This document shows positions 46,678 through 59,600 of a stretch of 64,000 nucleotides of DNA, one piece after another (position 1 is the stretch's first letter; every line of letters begins with the position of its first letter). The notes below the pieces were generated by a model. The model saw nothing but the letters and a program-made list of their open reading frames with translations. It ran no database searches and was not told where the DNA came from. The position numbers and the translations under genes were made by a program. This stretch comes from Endothia cerciana (Eukaryota; Ascomycota; Sordariomycetes; Diaporthales; Cryphonectriaceae), in contig JALRMH010000038.1 of the NCBI GenBank assembly GCA_026119935.1, forward strand, positions 62,001-126,000, written 5' to 3'.

Positions 46678-47687
46678 ATGTCAAACGCGACGAATGGCTC
46701 CTGCCCTTACCCGGTTAACCCCGATATTGCAGGTCTGGGAGTAAGGTACCATCACGCACCCCAGCGAGGGTTCTCAACTGATCACCGATAGGTCCTCTAC
46801 TCCACAGTACTCAATGGCCTAATAACAACGGCTGTGGCAGTCCTTTCCATCGGAATACGAGTCACATTTGCGAACAATCATCTCAAACCGACATGGGCTC
46901 GTCGTGCCCTCATGGCGTGCGATAATCTCTTGCTCGGCCTCTCGATCCAACAATTAGTCACAAGTGTCGCGTTCACTATCAGCATGGAGATAGCTTTTCC
47001 CATTACAAAGGATAACACCCGTGACCCTCATTGGGAGATGGCCATCTTCTTGGATGGCTTGACCCTGACCTCGGCAACGTCATCCAACACTTTACTCATG
47101 ATGGTAACACCAACATTCATGTTAAGCCGTGCTGTTCGCAGCCTCTTATTGCTTGTATTCCTCTTCTGGGGACTCGTTAATCTTTGCAGATTGCTCAAAC
47201 TTTCACCTTGGCTGGATTCTCACATTGCTGTGGCACCAGTCTTTCACGTCTTGTTTGTATTCATATACACTTTTTATCATACCATGCGGACTTGGCGTGG
47301 CGTGGGCGCATATTCCACTCTCGTTTCCTTTCTACTTCAGGGATTGATACTCTTGGGTTCATGTGCTGGTTTCGTGGCTTTCTCAGCGTTGGCGCTCATC
47401 ATGAAATACCAGCTGCAAGATGACTGCGATCTCAATGATGTGGCAGAAAATGGATGGACATTTGGACAAACAACAGCGATCATCTTGCTGCTGGCTCCTT
47501 TTCTGTCACTGCTTGATGCATACTATGGTTAGTCCCAACGCTGAAGGGGCTTGAGTAACTCTACCGCAGCCGATAACTGACTTCTTCATGCGTAGATGCC
47601 ACAGACAAAAGTGACGACCCAAGCGATACAAGATCGGTAGGTGGTGCCGGGGCGAGCATTGCATTGAACCGCTTCCTAGCGCGATAA
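46678..47687 (+). CDS. Fungal multi-pass membrane protein, function unknown
   Basis: Three exons, 46678-46740, 46792-47527 and 47596-47687 (296 residues). The start MSNATNGSCPYPVNPDIAGLG joins to VLYSTVLNGLITTAVAVLSI. The CPxNPDIAGxGV motif followed by a hydrophobic span is, from memory, typical of a large uncharacterised fungal membrane family. About seven hydrophobic segments can be counted: ~22-42, 60-80, ~95-120, 135-155, 160-180, 195-220 and 250-270. N-terminal Asn-Ala-Thr and Asn-Gly-Ser sequons suggest a glycosylated, outside-facing N-terminus. The C-terminal tail is hydrophilic (DATDKSDDPSDTRS). An alternative 43-nt intron (47637-47679) would replace the last 15 residues by a longer charged tail ending at 47760. 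Function unknown; receptor-like topology is a possibility only. Confidence 0.72.
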
Positions 47688-47760
47688 GCATGTCGAAGCC
47701 GAAAGGCAGGCAATCAGGCGCTCCCTTGAGCTGGTGCGTACGACACGTGCAGTGGTTTAG

Positions 47761-50371
47761 GTCAGTGGTGCTTAGAACCAACACTTGCTGCCTCGTTATC
47801 TACCAGCTAAGACACTGTAAATGTTTGGTCCTCGGATGGCTTAAACAAGAAGTAAGGTCGTCGGCAAGTTGCACACAAGGCTTCATTCTCAAATATATGC
47901 TGTCATCAATTTTTCAATTATTCCAATATGATCTGCTACTGAGCAACGGATCTTGTATGAAGCCTAAATGTGTCGAGACAAGACCTGCCGTAGCAGTGTA
48001 GCGGAGGCCGCAGATGAAATTCTCCCTTTCTTGCAACAACAGAAGGTAATGGCTTTGGTCATATGAAATTGCAGGATACAAATCCAGGTTGGTATTTCAT
48101 CATAAGACTACGACATAGGACTGTGAAGATGATGGTTTCTGTCATCACTGTGGCTGGCGGTTCAGGAGACCAGCCTTTTGTCTGTAATACCGTGTATGCC
48201 AGAGATCGATGATGTCTTCTTTGGAAAAGGGTAACGAAATAGTACAGAAAAAAGGAACTGGAAGAGCTTAGTACCATGTGGTTTTGTGTCTAATAGTAAG
48301 ACTAACCCTGATAGGGGCTAACGACTCTTGAATGGTGCTCATGGTGTCATGTTGCGAGCTCATTTTGAGGGCTAAGTATATAGGATATCATATGTCAATA
48401 AAGGCGACCTTGAAGCCTAGAAACTCAAATAAATAGAGCGGGAGATGAAAGGTCCGAACTTCCTTACGGACAACACTCCAAACTCATCGTCTCTGGCGGG
48501 CTTGTCTACGAAGGCGTGGGTGGTGCAGGACTTTGGCCAGTGCGGTAAGCAGTATTGAAGAATATTTTCTGAACTCTTGCGAGCAGGTGAATAGTATGCT
48601 CCAGGTCAAGAGAGGAGCTCTGAGTCTCCCTGAAAAGGCTCGGGGACGTAGAGTACCAGGCCATGTAGTGTGCATGATGGCCAAAACCTGACCCTCAAGT
48701 ACTAAGGAGATCCTAAGTGAGGTGAACTGATGGACACGGAAAGCAAAGAGTGTGAAAATTGCAATCTACTGAGTTTACAAAAGAGAAAAATAAGACGACA
48801 AAAAAAATACGAATAGACATCAATGTCTGGAAGAGGAGCCAAAAGCCCTTGCCGCCATAGGGTCCTAACTATGTGCCCTCAGCTCTCACCCTGTGCCTTG
48901 TGCAGCACTTGCCGGCTATCCAAGCATTTTATAGAGTGATTTCCATCAAAAGGTGCTTCAAAGCGGTCTGCCTTCATCCTTGTTGTGCCACTAAAACACT
49001 CAAGTTGATGATTTGCCATCATAGTGGGTTGATATGTCCTAGTGACACTTACCTGGTGAGGAAGTCGGCCGGTCAATCATGAGTGAGGCAGCTGCTCAGT
49101 GAATGGCCTGCTGGCGACTGACCAGCTTGGAGAGTCACCAGCGCGACAGAGGCGAACCCTATGAGCATGACATTACCTCCAGCTATCAGAAAAGAGGTCA
49201 TACAGGATGAAGAGTCACTCTGTGGTCTGGACCGTACTTCATCCATGGCGAGCTGGCTAGAAGAGGTAGAGTCAATGTCTCAGCCTCTGTGTCATATTTT
49301 GTAAAACTCGAACACTAACTTCGGATAAAAACATTTTTTTTTCAACCAGAACCTCGTGTCTATAAACACTATAGCAGAACTCTCACTCAAGCCCAGTCAT
49401 GACCGCGAGGTTTCATCGGCAGAATCTCGCATCAACATCATCAGCCACGAACGGGACGTCCATCTCATTCTTCCTCTTCAAGCCCTGAACCCCCACCCCT
49501 CCACACCAACGAGCCTCCGAGCCGCCTTGCAGAAATCAAAGAGGTCCCCGTTCCGGGCCCCAGACGGCGTTCAGCTACTTGAGTTCTGTACACCCCGCTT
49601 GACGTAAACGCGCGATAAATCATGAGAGGATCACCAACACCGTCAAGGTTGGGCATCGAAGTCCCTCTACGTGCCGGGTTGACCTAGCAAGTCAATGCCT
49701 TTTGAGGCCCGCCTTGCCGCGGAGCAATGATCAAAACCTTGATCGTGCGCGCGCACAGCCCTGGCTGCTATACCTTCTTACCCCGTCGCCGACCGCAACG
49801 AATGGTGAGCCAGGAGATCCCGGTGCGTACAAGAAATCGTTGTCAGATGAATGAATGAGGTTCGTCCAGAAATAAAACCCGTCCCGGACGATGAATGTTG
49901 CACCAGGACCACATGATGGAGGATAGCACCGCTCCGCCCGGGAAAGTGTGACTTTTGACGACACGAGCGGAGTCGGATCCGTCTGATGTTGATCACGCAT
50001 GACGTCCTCGCCGCCCCGATGACTCGTGGGAACGTGCACCAGATCAGATTTTTTTCTGTGTCATCTGATCAATTTGTTGCCAGACCTTCATCCCATCTAG
50101 GAGCCCTGAATCGTCCGTGTGTGCCAGGTCGTGCCAGCAGATGCAGATTTGTACGAGCGTCTGCGAAGCCGGACCTTGGCAGAAGACCAGCATGGAACTT
50201 TGTTTCTCTTTTGGTACTCCCCGGCAGTGATAAGCCTTAGGGCTCGGCTATGCTAGAGATGTTGCGAAAATACGAGCTGTATTATGTCTTGAGGCCTGTC
50301 TCTAAAGATCAACTGGACCAGTCAGATTCGCAGCGGACCTCAGCCTCATTATGAGTCCTTCGCACAGCCAC
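47761..50371. other. Intergenic, nothing recognised
   Basis: About 2.6 kb without a supportable gene. Frames at 49356-49607 (plus) and 49465-49656 (minus) overlap and have no motif. Composition is close to the window average. Confidence 0.4.
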
Positions 50372-51599
50372 CTAAAGATATCCACAAGTCACCGTGTCGT
50401 CTGTAAAAGTACAATTTGACACGATGGAGCCGGTCGATTCGGATACCATCTCGATGACATTCGCACTGCTCACGTCCACGCTCTCGCCCTCACTGACGGC
50501 GGTGCAGTCCGTGAACTCGACACTGCCGTAGTCGATGAAAGGGATCAGGTCGTACTCCGTGTCAATAGCGTCTATTGTTTTTATTTTCCCCCTCGGGTCA
50601 GCACGCAAGAGGCAGAAGGGTGACTGGGTCCCGGGGGGGGGGGGGGCTCACAGTCCTCCACGATCCACTCCGCTGTCTCGCCGCACAGGTCACCGTAATC
50701 GTTTTCGATATCGGTGTAGATGTAGTTTGCGCTTACACCGGTGGAGAGGTTCTCGATGGCTAAGCAGTCGACGGTCATCCGGGATCAGCTAACGGCTCTT
50801 ACGTTGCTTAGGTGTTTAGGGGTGGACGAGGCACTGAGACGATACTGGAGACGCGGGCGGCCTAATCAAGTTTGACAGTGTGATGAGACCTCGCAGCTGC
50901 TGAAACCAGTGGTTGTAGTCGCGTATCCATCGCAACCGGACGAAAAATAGGGAGGGACAGAAGAGAAAGGGGGAGAGGGGGGAAAGCAGGTTATGCACTC
51001 ACCGGCAGTGCCCGAGTTCGTCCCAAACGCTGTCACTGTCATCTGAACTGAATCGCCTGCGGAGATCGGCACATCGAGACTATCCACTGCCCCCGTCGTT
51101 AGCCATCCGACACAGGAACATCCCGTATTCTCACACCCAACACGAACCCGAACTGCCCAGGACAGAAAGCTCCCAGGGAAGGGGGAAAAGGGGATTTCCT
51201 CTCACCATCCGGCAGCCAGCAGGCCCAGGCGCTGTATCCGACGGCCCCGCCCTCGATCGTTAGGAATATCCCCGTCTGCAGCAGCGCCGCACAGCTGTCC
51301 CCGTCGATCCCCACCCAGATCGCGCCGCCGTACTGCGTCCCCCCGGTGTATTTGACCGCGGAAGGGTCGATGGTCGGCACGACGATGGTCCCGGTCACAG
51401 AGGTGTAGTTGATCCCGGCCAGCTCGGCGCCGGACCAGTTGAGGCTCTCGGATACGGCACGCTTGCTGGCAGACGAGTGTGTAGGGGCATTGATCCGATG
51501 GCCGCGGCGGTGTATGGGAGGATGGGGATGGGGACCGGGACTGGCGGAGAGGGTGCAGGGCAGGGAAAGGAGGGACGTCAAGATAGCTAGTGATCGCAT
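50372..51599 (-). CDS. Secreted glutamic peptidase, G1 / eqolisin family
   Basis: Four exons: 51599-51206, 51086-51003, 50759-50652 and 50571-50372 (261 residues). All introns (119, 243 and 80 nt) are phase 1. Signal peptide MRSLAILTSLLSLPCTLSAS, then a propeptide with basic HRRGHR and a KR site at residues 46-47. Mature domain: LNWSGAELAG, YGGAIWVGIDGDSC, catalytic Gln108 in ALLQTG, DYGDLCGETAEWIVED with catalytic Glu190, and FIDYGSVEFTDC. Gln and Glu form the catalytic pair of scytalidoglutamic/aspergilloglutamic peptidases, acid proteases active at low pH outside the cell. The central aromatic motif, WYEWYP in enzymes I remember, is WACWLP here, so substrate preference may differ. The third intron contains a G/C homopolymer (50633-50646). 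Unspliced, it appears as four unrelated short frames. Confidence 0.88.
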
Positions 51600-54500
51600 G
51601 TTGTTGAGTTATATGGACTATGTGCTGCCGCTTAGGTGGGCTTAGTATGATGTCCTCGCCTAGGTGACAACGGGCTCCGCTGAGGGCACGACTGCAGCCC
51701 GGCCTCATTTATAATAATATGTGCCTCTAGACTCTCACAGGCCGTTGAATCCATCACAAAGGCCGCGCCATGTTCTCCTTGCTGAAGGAGTGTTGTTGCG
51801 GACTTCATGGAAATTACTCTGCTTGTGTATATGCAGTTGGCACTGGTGAAGGATCGCACCACTGCAGAGCCAGGGTTGAGAGACTGCTCAAAGCAGCGAT
51901 TTAACCCACGCTCTTCTACCCGTCTTGTAAGCTTGCATAGCTTTCGACCTGCCCAGATAAGCATGGGGCTCCTTCGAGACGCTCCTCTCGGCATGCTTAA
52001 GCGGCCCCAAAGGGTTCGAAGTTGATGGCAAGGCGTTTGCAATGAAGTCCCCTCTGCAAGAACGGGACTGTCCGTTGCGGGTGTCAGCGCTAGATGGAAG
52101 CCGATACGCAAAGAAGGATATCGACAGACGCATAGCCTTCCCGTGCCTCACGTGCCTTCTCGCTTGCTCATAGACACAGCCTTTTATCCCGACAAGCCTA
52201 AGCTCTCTTACACTTCGCCACATCCTTGGCGCAAGCAGAAGACGATATATGCCTCTGCAAGGGGGTAGGAGAGCGGTGCTCCGGGGTATTAACTTTGCCA
52301 GACACTTGATTGGGCGTAGAGGCCAAGATCCCCTCCATGGGTGTGTCAGAGGCGGAGGTGGCACGTTTTAACTAGATCGTTACCTCACAACCCGAACCGG
52401 CTGCGAGCAGACAGCGGAGCCCTCAGTAAAGGAAACGGCCCCGAACGGTAGACCTGAAGTTCTCGGCTTGACGGGGAGCCAACATGGGAAGTTGAGCGTA
52501 AAGTATGACACCTCTACAATACGGAGGTACCGGCCCGTTCTTGACTTCGAATAAGCTTCAACCTTCAGCCGAACAGGGATTCAAGGGAGATGGAGTGACG
52601 CAGGTCATCTTGACGCCGATGGGTGAGTTCTGCTCGGCGGACTCAGAAGCTAATGGTCTGGCCCCCGTCTAAGAGTCGTCTGGAAAGCCACGCCTTCGTG
52701 CGAACCTAAGTTACTGCATAGATAAGACTGAAGGGCGAGGAAACGACCGGGTGTTTTGTCTAGGACCGACAGTGCAAGGCCGTCTGTCTGGTGATGATCT
52801 CATGTTTGGTGGAACGCGAGATGTGGCTGTTCGTCTTCCACCGCGTGACCAATGCACGCGAACCCATGGCCTGGTTGTCCCGGCACGAGCGATGTTGCCA
52901 TGACTGTAAAGTCATTCGTGTACCATATCCCTGACGGCTACGCCGCTCCACAACTCTGTTCTAGATTTCCGACGGTTCAGCTGAGGCTCCCGCGCCCCGG
53001 CTGCCGAAAAAGCTTCATGGACGGATTAAATGGTCCAGGATGCTAGGTACTACGCTGACTTATGAAGCATTGTATGTTAGTTGGCATCACCGCCGAGAGG
53101 GCTCTGTCGTGCATAATTGTGCGGCTGGTGCCGTGCAACGCCGGCACACAGTTGGAGCGGCTGTGCACTGGGGGGGGGGGGGGGAAGTGAACGCTGTTGC
53201 CGGGGCAAGCTGAAGGCTGTCTGCCTGTGAAACGTGGATTATCAGCAGCACTGGTTCAGACAGCACGTGGGTCATGCTGCTTCTTTCACGGTAGTGAGCT
53301 TTTCGTGACTTCGGAACTGCAGCTTAGCGGGGTACGAAGGTTAGGGAGTGCGTGCAACCCGGTGGGTCTCCGCGATAAGACGGCAGCGCTGCGGCACGAC
53401 CGGCCTGCGTCCGTGATCGCGACAACTCCGTCTGAGGCACCCAATTAGCGTGGACGAAGCGATGCCCGTGGGCGGGCGGCGGATCTGGCATGCTGCACCT
53501 CGTCAGGTGGCGCTAGACTCCAGCTGGTTGCGTCCGGCAATGCATTGGTGCCCCCCTCTGTTGATAGAGACCACCAGAGTCCGAACAATGCTCCTGTAAT
53601 CATTACCTAGCGTGCCTAGGAAATGTCCCAAGACCCAAAGGCAGTTAGTTACTCGAGGCCGCGGCTAGCTGAGGCCGACGATCTGTATACAGAGCCTTGG
53701 ACGCGGAAAGCCGGCACCATCCGAGGCCCTGGCCCCTGGTTACCAGGGGACGGCGGCGAAGAATTGGCTGCCAGGATCGGTGAGGGACGCAGCATCGGCC
53801 GTTCAAGCATCATCTGAGCAGAAGCCCCGCGCACAACTGGTCCACACAAGATCGAGATCGGAAGGTTGTAGTCTCGTCTCTTATGTGAACGAGTCGCTGT
53901 AATCAGGGAAAGCTGTTGGAAATGGGCGCGCGTCGGCGCCCTCTGGTATAACCTGTAGCTCTCGACACGATGACGTTTTGGCCCGACGTGAGCCTGATTT
54001 CGAGGCCTAGGGTGAAAGTTGGTTATCGAGGACTGGTTGGCCTAGATAGCTTGATGCAGCAGCCGCAGGGTGGTAACACCGGCTTGTTGACGTGAGGACA
54101 TCCCTGACCCTGCAAGACTGCAACTCCGTCAGAATCGAGAGCGACGTCTCCGCAATCGTTACCGCCCAGCACGGTCTGTAACGGAGTAGTCCGGATAGCA
54201 AGTCATCTGGTGGGCGCGTGGCGGTCTGGAACGCGGTTCTCGAACTCTGCAGCATCATCTGGCGAGAAGCTCAAGTGGGTCCCGGCCGAAATGACTGCTG
54301 GCTGACAATGCCCAGGTATGGAATACCTGAGCAGCAGTCGTGGTTTGTCGGTTGACGCCAGGGGCAGGCTTCCGGGAGCACAAGCGCGGTCAGATGCGGA
54401 GGTCAGTCAAACCTGCTGCCTGTGTTCGAGGCACCCGTTGAGAACGAACAGGGCAGCACCGTCGATGGATCTGCGATGCATGTTCGGGGCAGACCAATAA

Positions 54501-56627
54501 TGGGCAAGCAGGGGACATCTGAAACGCAGACGCCCCGGAAAGGGCATCGTGACCTGCTTCCGCATAGATAAGTAAAAAAAGCCCCGGCCGTGGCTGCATT
54601 GGCAGTGGCCCAACGAGACCCTTCGTAGCAGTGACCGTATCGCAGGTCTGCGTGGTTCCTGTGTAGACGCGTAACCATCTCCAGATCTGGACCGTGATAC
54701 CGCAGCCATGAGCAACCGTGGGGAGGGGAAATGGCGGTCGGTTGGAGCTCCAAGTCCGAGGTCCGGGGGCGCCATGCTCCGGGAACATGGGCGGACGCTT
54801 TCTCCCTGCCAGACATGGTGCAGGCTATAGTGGAGGCATAGTATATGTTTCGCCCACGCCTCTTTGGTCTGTGGAGGGGCTGCTCGAGTGGATTTCGGGT
54901 GGGGTGTAGAATGGGCCTCAGATCGGTACAAGTGTGAAGCTTAAATGAGGTGAACCTGGCAAACAATATCGTGACGGTGCACTGGCATGGTATGTGATCA
55001 TGGGTGAGCGGCAGCTGTTGCAAGAAGGAGATTAGTTGCCCATCAGCAGGCCGAGTCTGGTAGCGAAGCTGATGGAACTGTCCCTGCCGTCGCCGACAGG
55101 GAAAAGAGGCGGGCATTCGGGGGTCGGTGTCGGCGGCACTGTTGCACCAGAGCTAGAGCAACCGGATTTCGGGGCTGATGGATGGCATTCTGTGCACGAC
55201 CTGGATGGCATTTCTGGCCATGCATGGCCGCACTGGCCCGTCTCCCAGCCTGAAGCGTTGGTGCGTCCGGACCAAGGTGTCTCTGCAACCCAAACAGCGG
55301 TATGTCCCGGTATGCTAGCTCATATGGCTTCTTCAGCTGAGGCTCAAGCCTGCGCTGTCATGTCCTGATGTGTCTTGGGTGGCGGGTAGGTCAGGGTGAA
55401 GACGGGATGTCCGAAGTCTGCCAGTCGGCACCTGCAAGGAGAAGGAGAGGGGACTCACACGAAGGGATTCAAACAGAGCCTACAGTACCCTCTGTCTCGC
55501 TCGGGGTGCCTGAAGGCCTACTGCGTACATACTACATAGTATGGAACTCTTGTATTGTGGCAGTATAGGCCTGCAAGGTCTCATGCTGCGGGAAGGAGAC
55601 GAAAAAAGAACGAGATGGTGGAGCTGTTGGGCAGATGGAGAACAAATTGCATGCAGGAAAAAAAGGTTACTGGCCCAGGCCCTGCCTGGACAGGATAGGG
55701 TAGGGGGGCCCTAAATCCTGCCCCGCAATTCCTGCACATGGTACCTCCACACCTGTACAAAATAACATACGATGGGATGTACTGTCGTGTATCTGCCATA
55801 TGCCAATCGAACTTCCTGCAACTTCCCAGGCCGTTTGATTCCCTGTTTCTGAAATAGGCCAGTAGCAAATGCCATCTCCCCCCCCCCCCCAAAAGATTCC
55901 CCACACCGACAGCTCAGCCTACCTTGACTCTCCAGCTCGCATTCAACTCTCCCAGACTCCCTCCTTGCCCTCGATCTCTCCCTCTCCACTCATCTCGATA
56001 TCCCTCCCTGTCTGGCTGGCCCTCAGTCTGTCCCTCTTTTATCCCCTGATGTCCTTTGTATACACCAACCACACCTCGTAGCTGCAACCAACCCCCATCT
56101 GGCGAGTCTGGCCTTGCGCCCTGTCTGCTGTGAACCCGTTGCCCTCCTCCCCTCCTCTTCTCCGTCACGGTTCAAGGTACAGACAAGTACCTCCTACGCC
56201 TCACGTCACGCCCAGCCCAGGATCCTTGCACCCATTCCAAACTGGCCTGGACAGGCTAGGAGAGGAAGAGTAGAGGTCCCGAACTGGTTTTCGTCCCTAG
56301 CTCGACCTTGGACTTCTTAAATCCAACCTGGCCCGTTTTAAATATCCGTGCCCGTCCTCATCGTCACTCAACTCTCAGGCCCTCCACCCACACCCACACC
56401 CCTCCCGTCCACCCTCACCTATCCTCCGACCTCGACCCGACGACGCCCCAGAGAGACCTGTCGTCTCGCTCGTCGACCGGCCGACCTGACATCAGCCTCG
56501 CCCTCCGGGCACCCCCTCGATAACCACTGACCATCCTCACCCTCACCCTCAACGGACGGAATGGCGGTCTCACCCTGCACATGAGAACCTGATACCCGTT
56601 GCCTGTCCCCGGGCATACGCCGACACC
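51600..56627. other. Gene-poor region, about 5 kb
   Basis: No gene supported. At 54390-55116 (minus) all three frames stay open over 130-240 codons, but none has a motif or a signal peptide. G15 at 53170-53184 and C13 at 55878-55890 are homopolymers. From 55880 to 56600 the plus strand is C/T-rich with CACACCC and CTCACC repeats, probably promoter and leader of the next gene. Confidence 0.45.
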
Positions 56628-59600
56628 ATGGGGAACGCGCCCTCCAAAGTTTCCCAAGGCCGTACCTCCCACAAGCTGTCCAAAACGAGGGTCGCCGGCT
56701 CCTCCACAGCTGGCGCGCCTACCTCGAACCCCAAGCCCCAGCAGTTCGGCACGATACCCTCTCGCTGTCCAGCCCCGGACTTTATCAGCATCCCTTATTC
56801 TACGACTGCCACTCCCAGCCCTGTCGACGAAGATCATGACGAAGCTGCCAAGGAGTCTCCTGACAGGTCGTTCCTGGCCTCCCCAAGGGTACAGAGGCGC
56901 CTCAGTCTGTTCCGGTCGAAATCATCCCAGGACACGTCCGAGCGCCGCAAGTCTAGGCGCAACACCATAACCGGATCTAATGCTCTGCCCTCTGAGGCAG
57001 GCGGGGTGTCGAGGGCTCTTTCTTTGTCGACACACAATTTCGACAGTGAGGCGCAGAATGTCTTATCCGTCAGCGACAAGTAGGTGCTTCCATATCATAG
57101 AACCACATGCATTGGCTGACTGAGAAATTGATAGTTTGTCAACGGCTGGAAACCGTGTCTCCTGGGCTTACGACATGTCATCCTACGAAGCCCAGCGGAC
57201 CTTGAACCTCGTAAAGGAGCACAGCCCGCATCTTCCCCGTAGCCAGACGTCAATATCGCTGTGCGAGTCTGCGCCAACGGAGATACAGTCGCCCGTTCGC
57301 CGTCATACCTCGTCTGTCGGCCAGGTGGAGAGTACTCCAATATCTCGATCCAACTCCGAGTTATCCCTGCACCCCCCGATGCGGCGTCGCTCGCTCATAC
57401 AGACACCTGGTGTTGCTACGCGGACACGCCCAAGCCCGAACACCACGAGGCCCACGCGGTCCACGAGGTCAAGCCTCCGACATAGCCACCCGCCCACGCC
57501 GAGCATGTCCCGGCAGCCATCTCTCGAGACGAACGAGAGCCGCTTTTTGTCGCTCTCGCCTCTCCCTATCCCGGCCTGCATCACCGGAGACGTGCCTAGG
57601 GTGCTGACCCCTAAGGATACAGATTACAGCACGACGGGAGCCTTCAAGTTTGGAAGCCTCCGGATCACCAATGGCAGCCCTGTTTCGACCCCCCGTATGG
57701 CGGCGGCCTGTGGCGGCGAAGCTGAGAAGAGCAAACCTTCTGTAGTCAGTGATGTGGATTATTTCGACAACGCCCCCGCTCGTGATGTGGGTACGGCACC
57801 TGCGACAGTTCAAGACCCCGTGCAGTCATATACTGTTTCTGAAGGAAGTCTGGTTTCAGACGTGGACCTAGAGTCTGGCAGGCAAGTCTGCGAAGATGCT
57901 CCCCAAGCGCGACTGCCTCTCGTTGCTCTGGGCCTGGATTCGAGCGGCATGTGTGCTTCCGAGTTGCAGATGAGTCCTGTTGAGATGCATCAGAAGCCTC
58001 CGGCTAGCCCGTTGCTCAAGACTCAGTCGAAGCATGCAGCGGTTGACGATGATCTGTTTGAGGATGACGACCCGCTGGAAATATCTGGAATCGAGATTCT
58101 CCACATCAGGATAGATCCAAACGCGAAGAGCCTCCCGCATCAGCCTTCGGACCCGTCACAGCTTGTTGCTCAAGGCATTACGAGGTCCGACAGTGGTTTT
58201 GAGTCAAATGCCAAGTCGGAGTCATCCCAATCTTCCCACTCACTCACCAAGGCAGACTCTGGCTATAGTTCCAACCTCTCGCTACGGTCTTTACGGAACA
58301 AGACGACCCAGGCCACGCTAGAGAAGGAGTCTGAGAGGAGTTCGACGGAGAGTGAAAGGGATTTGTCCGCAATTGCGGGCAGGGGACCGAGAGGATCCCT
58401 CGAGATCCAGCTCCCAAAGTCATCTGCAGTCTTGGAAGGCTCTGCTGTCAGTACTCCGCACGGCGACAAAGCCCCGACTCCTCCACCGAAGGACGATGTG
58501 CGCTCGAAGCCTACGTCTCAGCCCCCGACGCAAACGGCATCGGGGGTGAGACCCCGGAAGCCAGTGCGGCGGCAGCCAGCTGCTATCGACACGAACAAGA
58601 CGAAAGACAAGCGAGGTCCCGCGTCGCCAAAATACGCACCACTTACCCCAGCGAGCGCGAGATCGGAGGACTCCACGTCATCCTTGAGTATCGGAAACAA
58701 TACGCAGAAGCAAGGCAGGCTACAACGGTTTCTCAGTCTAAAAAACTCGGCGAGGCAGCCTCTGACGGTGCACGAGACACATAATGTTGACAACACAGTT
58801 CCGTCCGTTCCTAAGGAGGTTGAAGACAAGCTGCGTGAGCATACTGGTCTGTATCCCATGCCGGCCAGGAGACTCGCACTAAAGTCCCAGATGAGCAAGG
58901 AGACCTTGAAGACGATATTGAGTGTTGGCAGCTTAGAAGTGGCCAAGGACGATGAGTTACCGCTGACGCCGACAAGTCCAGACGATAACAATGAGACAAT
59001 ACGCGGCTCTGGTGACGACATAGAGGGGACTTTGAAACAGACCTTCAGCTCCATGCAATCAAACTTCAGGAGCGCCGCGGTCTCTATGATGCAAAATCGA
59101 AGAGAAATCGTACGGAAGCCCGTGCCTACGCCCAAAAGCTTGCAGAAGCAGGACGCCGAGCAGACTTTCAGAGACGATAGCATGCTTGCTGTGGAGGCCG
59201 AGCTCATCACCTATACCTCAATCACGAGCAGTCTGGGTAGCAATGCGTACGATGTCGCTACCAAAGCAATGCAGCCAGCGGGAGGACCAAGCCGGTCTCA
59301 ATCAATGACCACAGGACGAGAGCACCGCGTGCAGTTGAGGACGTATAGTCTGAACACCGCGCCTCGTAGCGCCTTGAATGGCGGTCCTCCTCTGCCCAAC
59401 ACTCTTCCGAGGACCAGTCCGGTACCCGACAGGCAGAGATCATCGCCTCCAATCAGCATGTCGACACGAAGCTCCATTCGCTCGCCTCCGCCACGCTCGC
59501 CTTTGAGCCCACAAGGGCCAGCGGTAATGCGAAGCACAAGCCACAACAGCGTGACCGGCAGCATGAGCAGTCTACCTCCACGTAATTCCACGACTCCGGG

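Noticed and set aside
54390..55116. Three overlapping minus-strand frames of 132-237 codons
   Set aside because: All three frames are open at once, none has a motif, signal peptide or splice continuation; likely chance in stop-poor GC-rich DNA.
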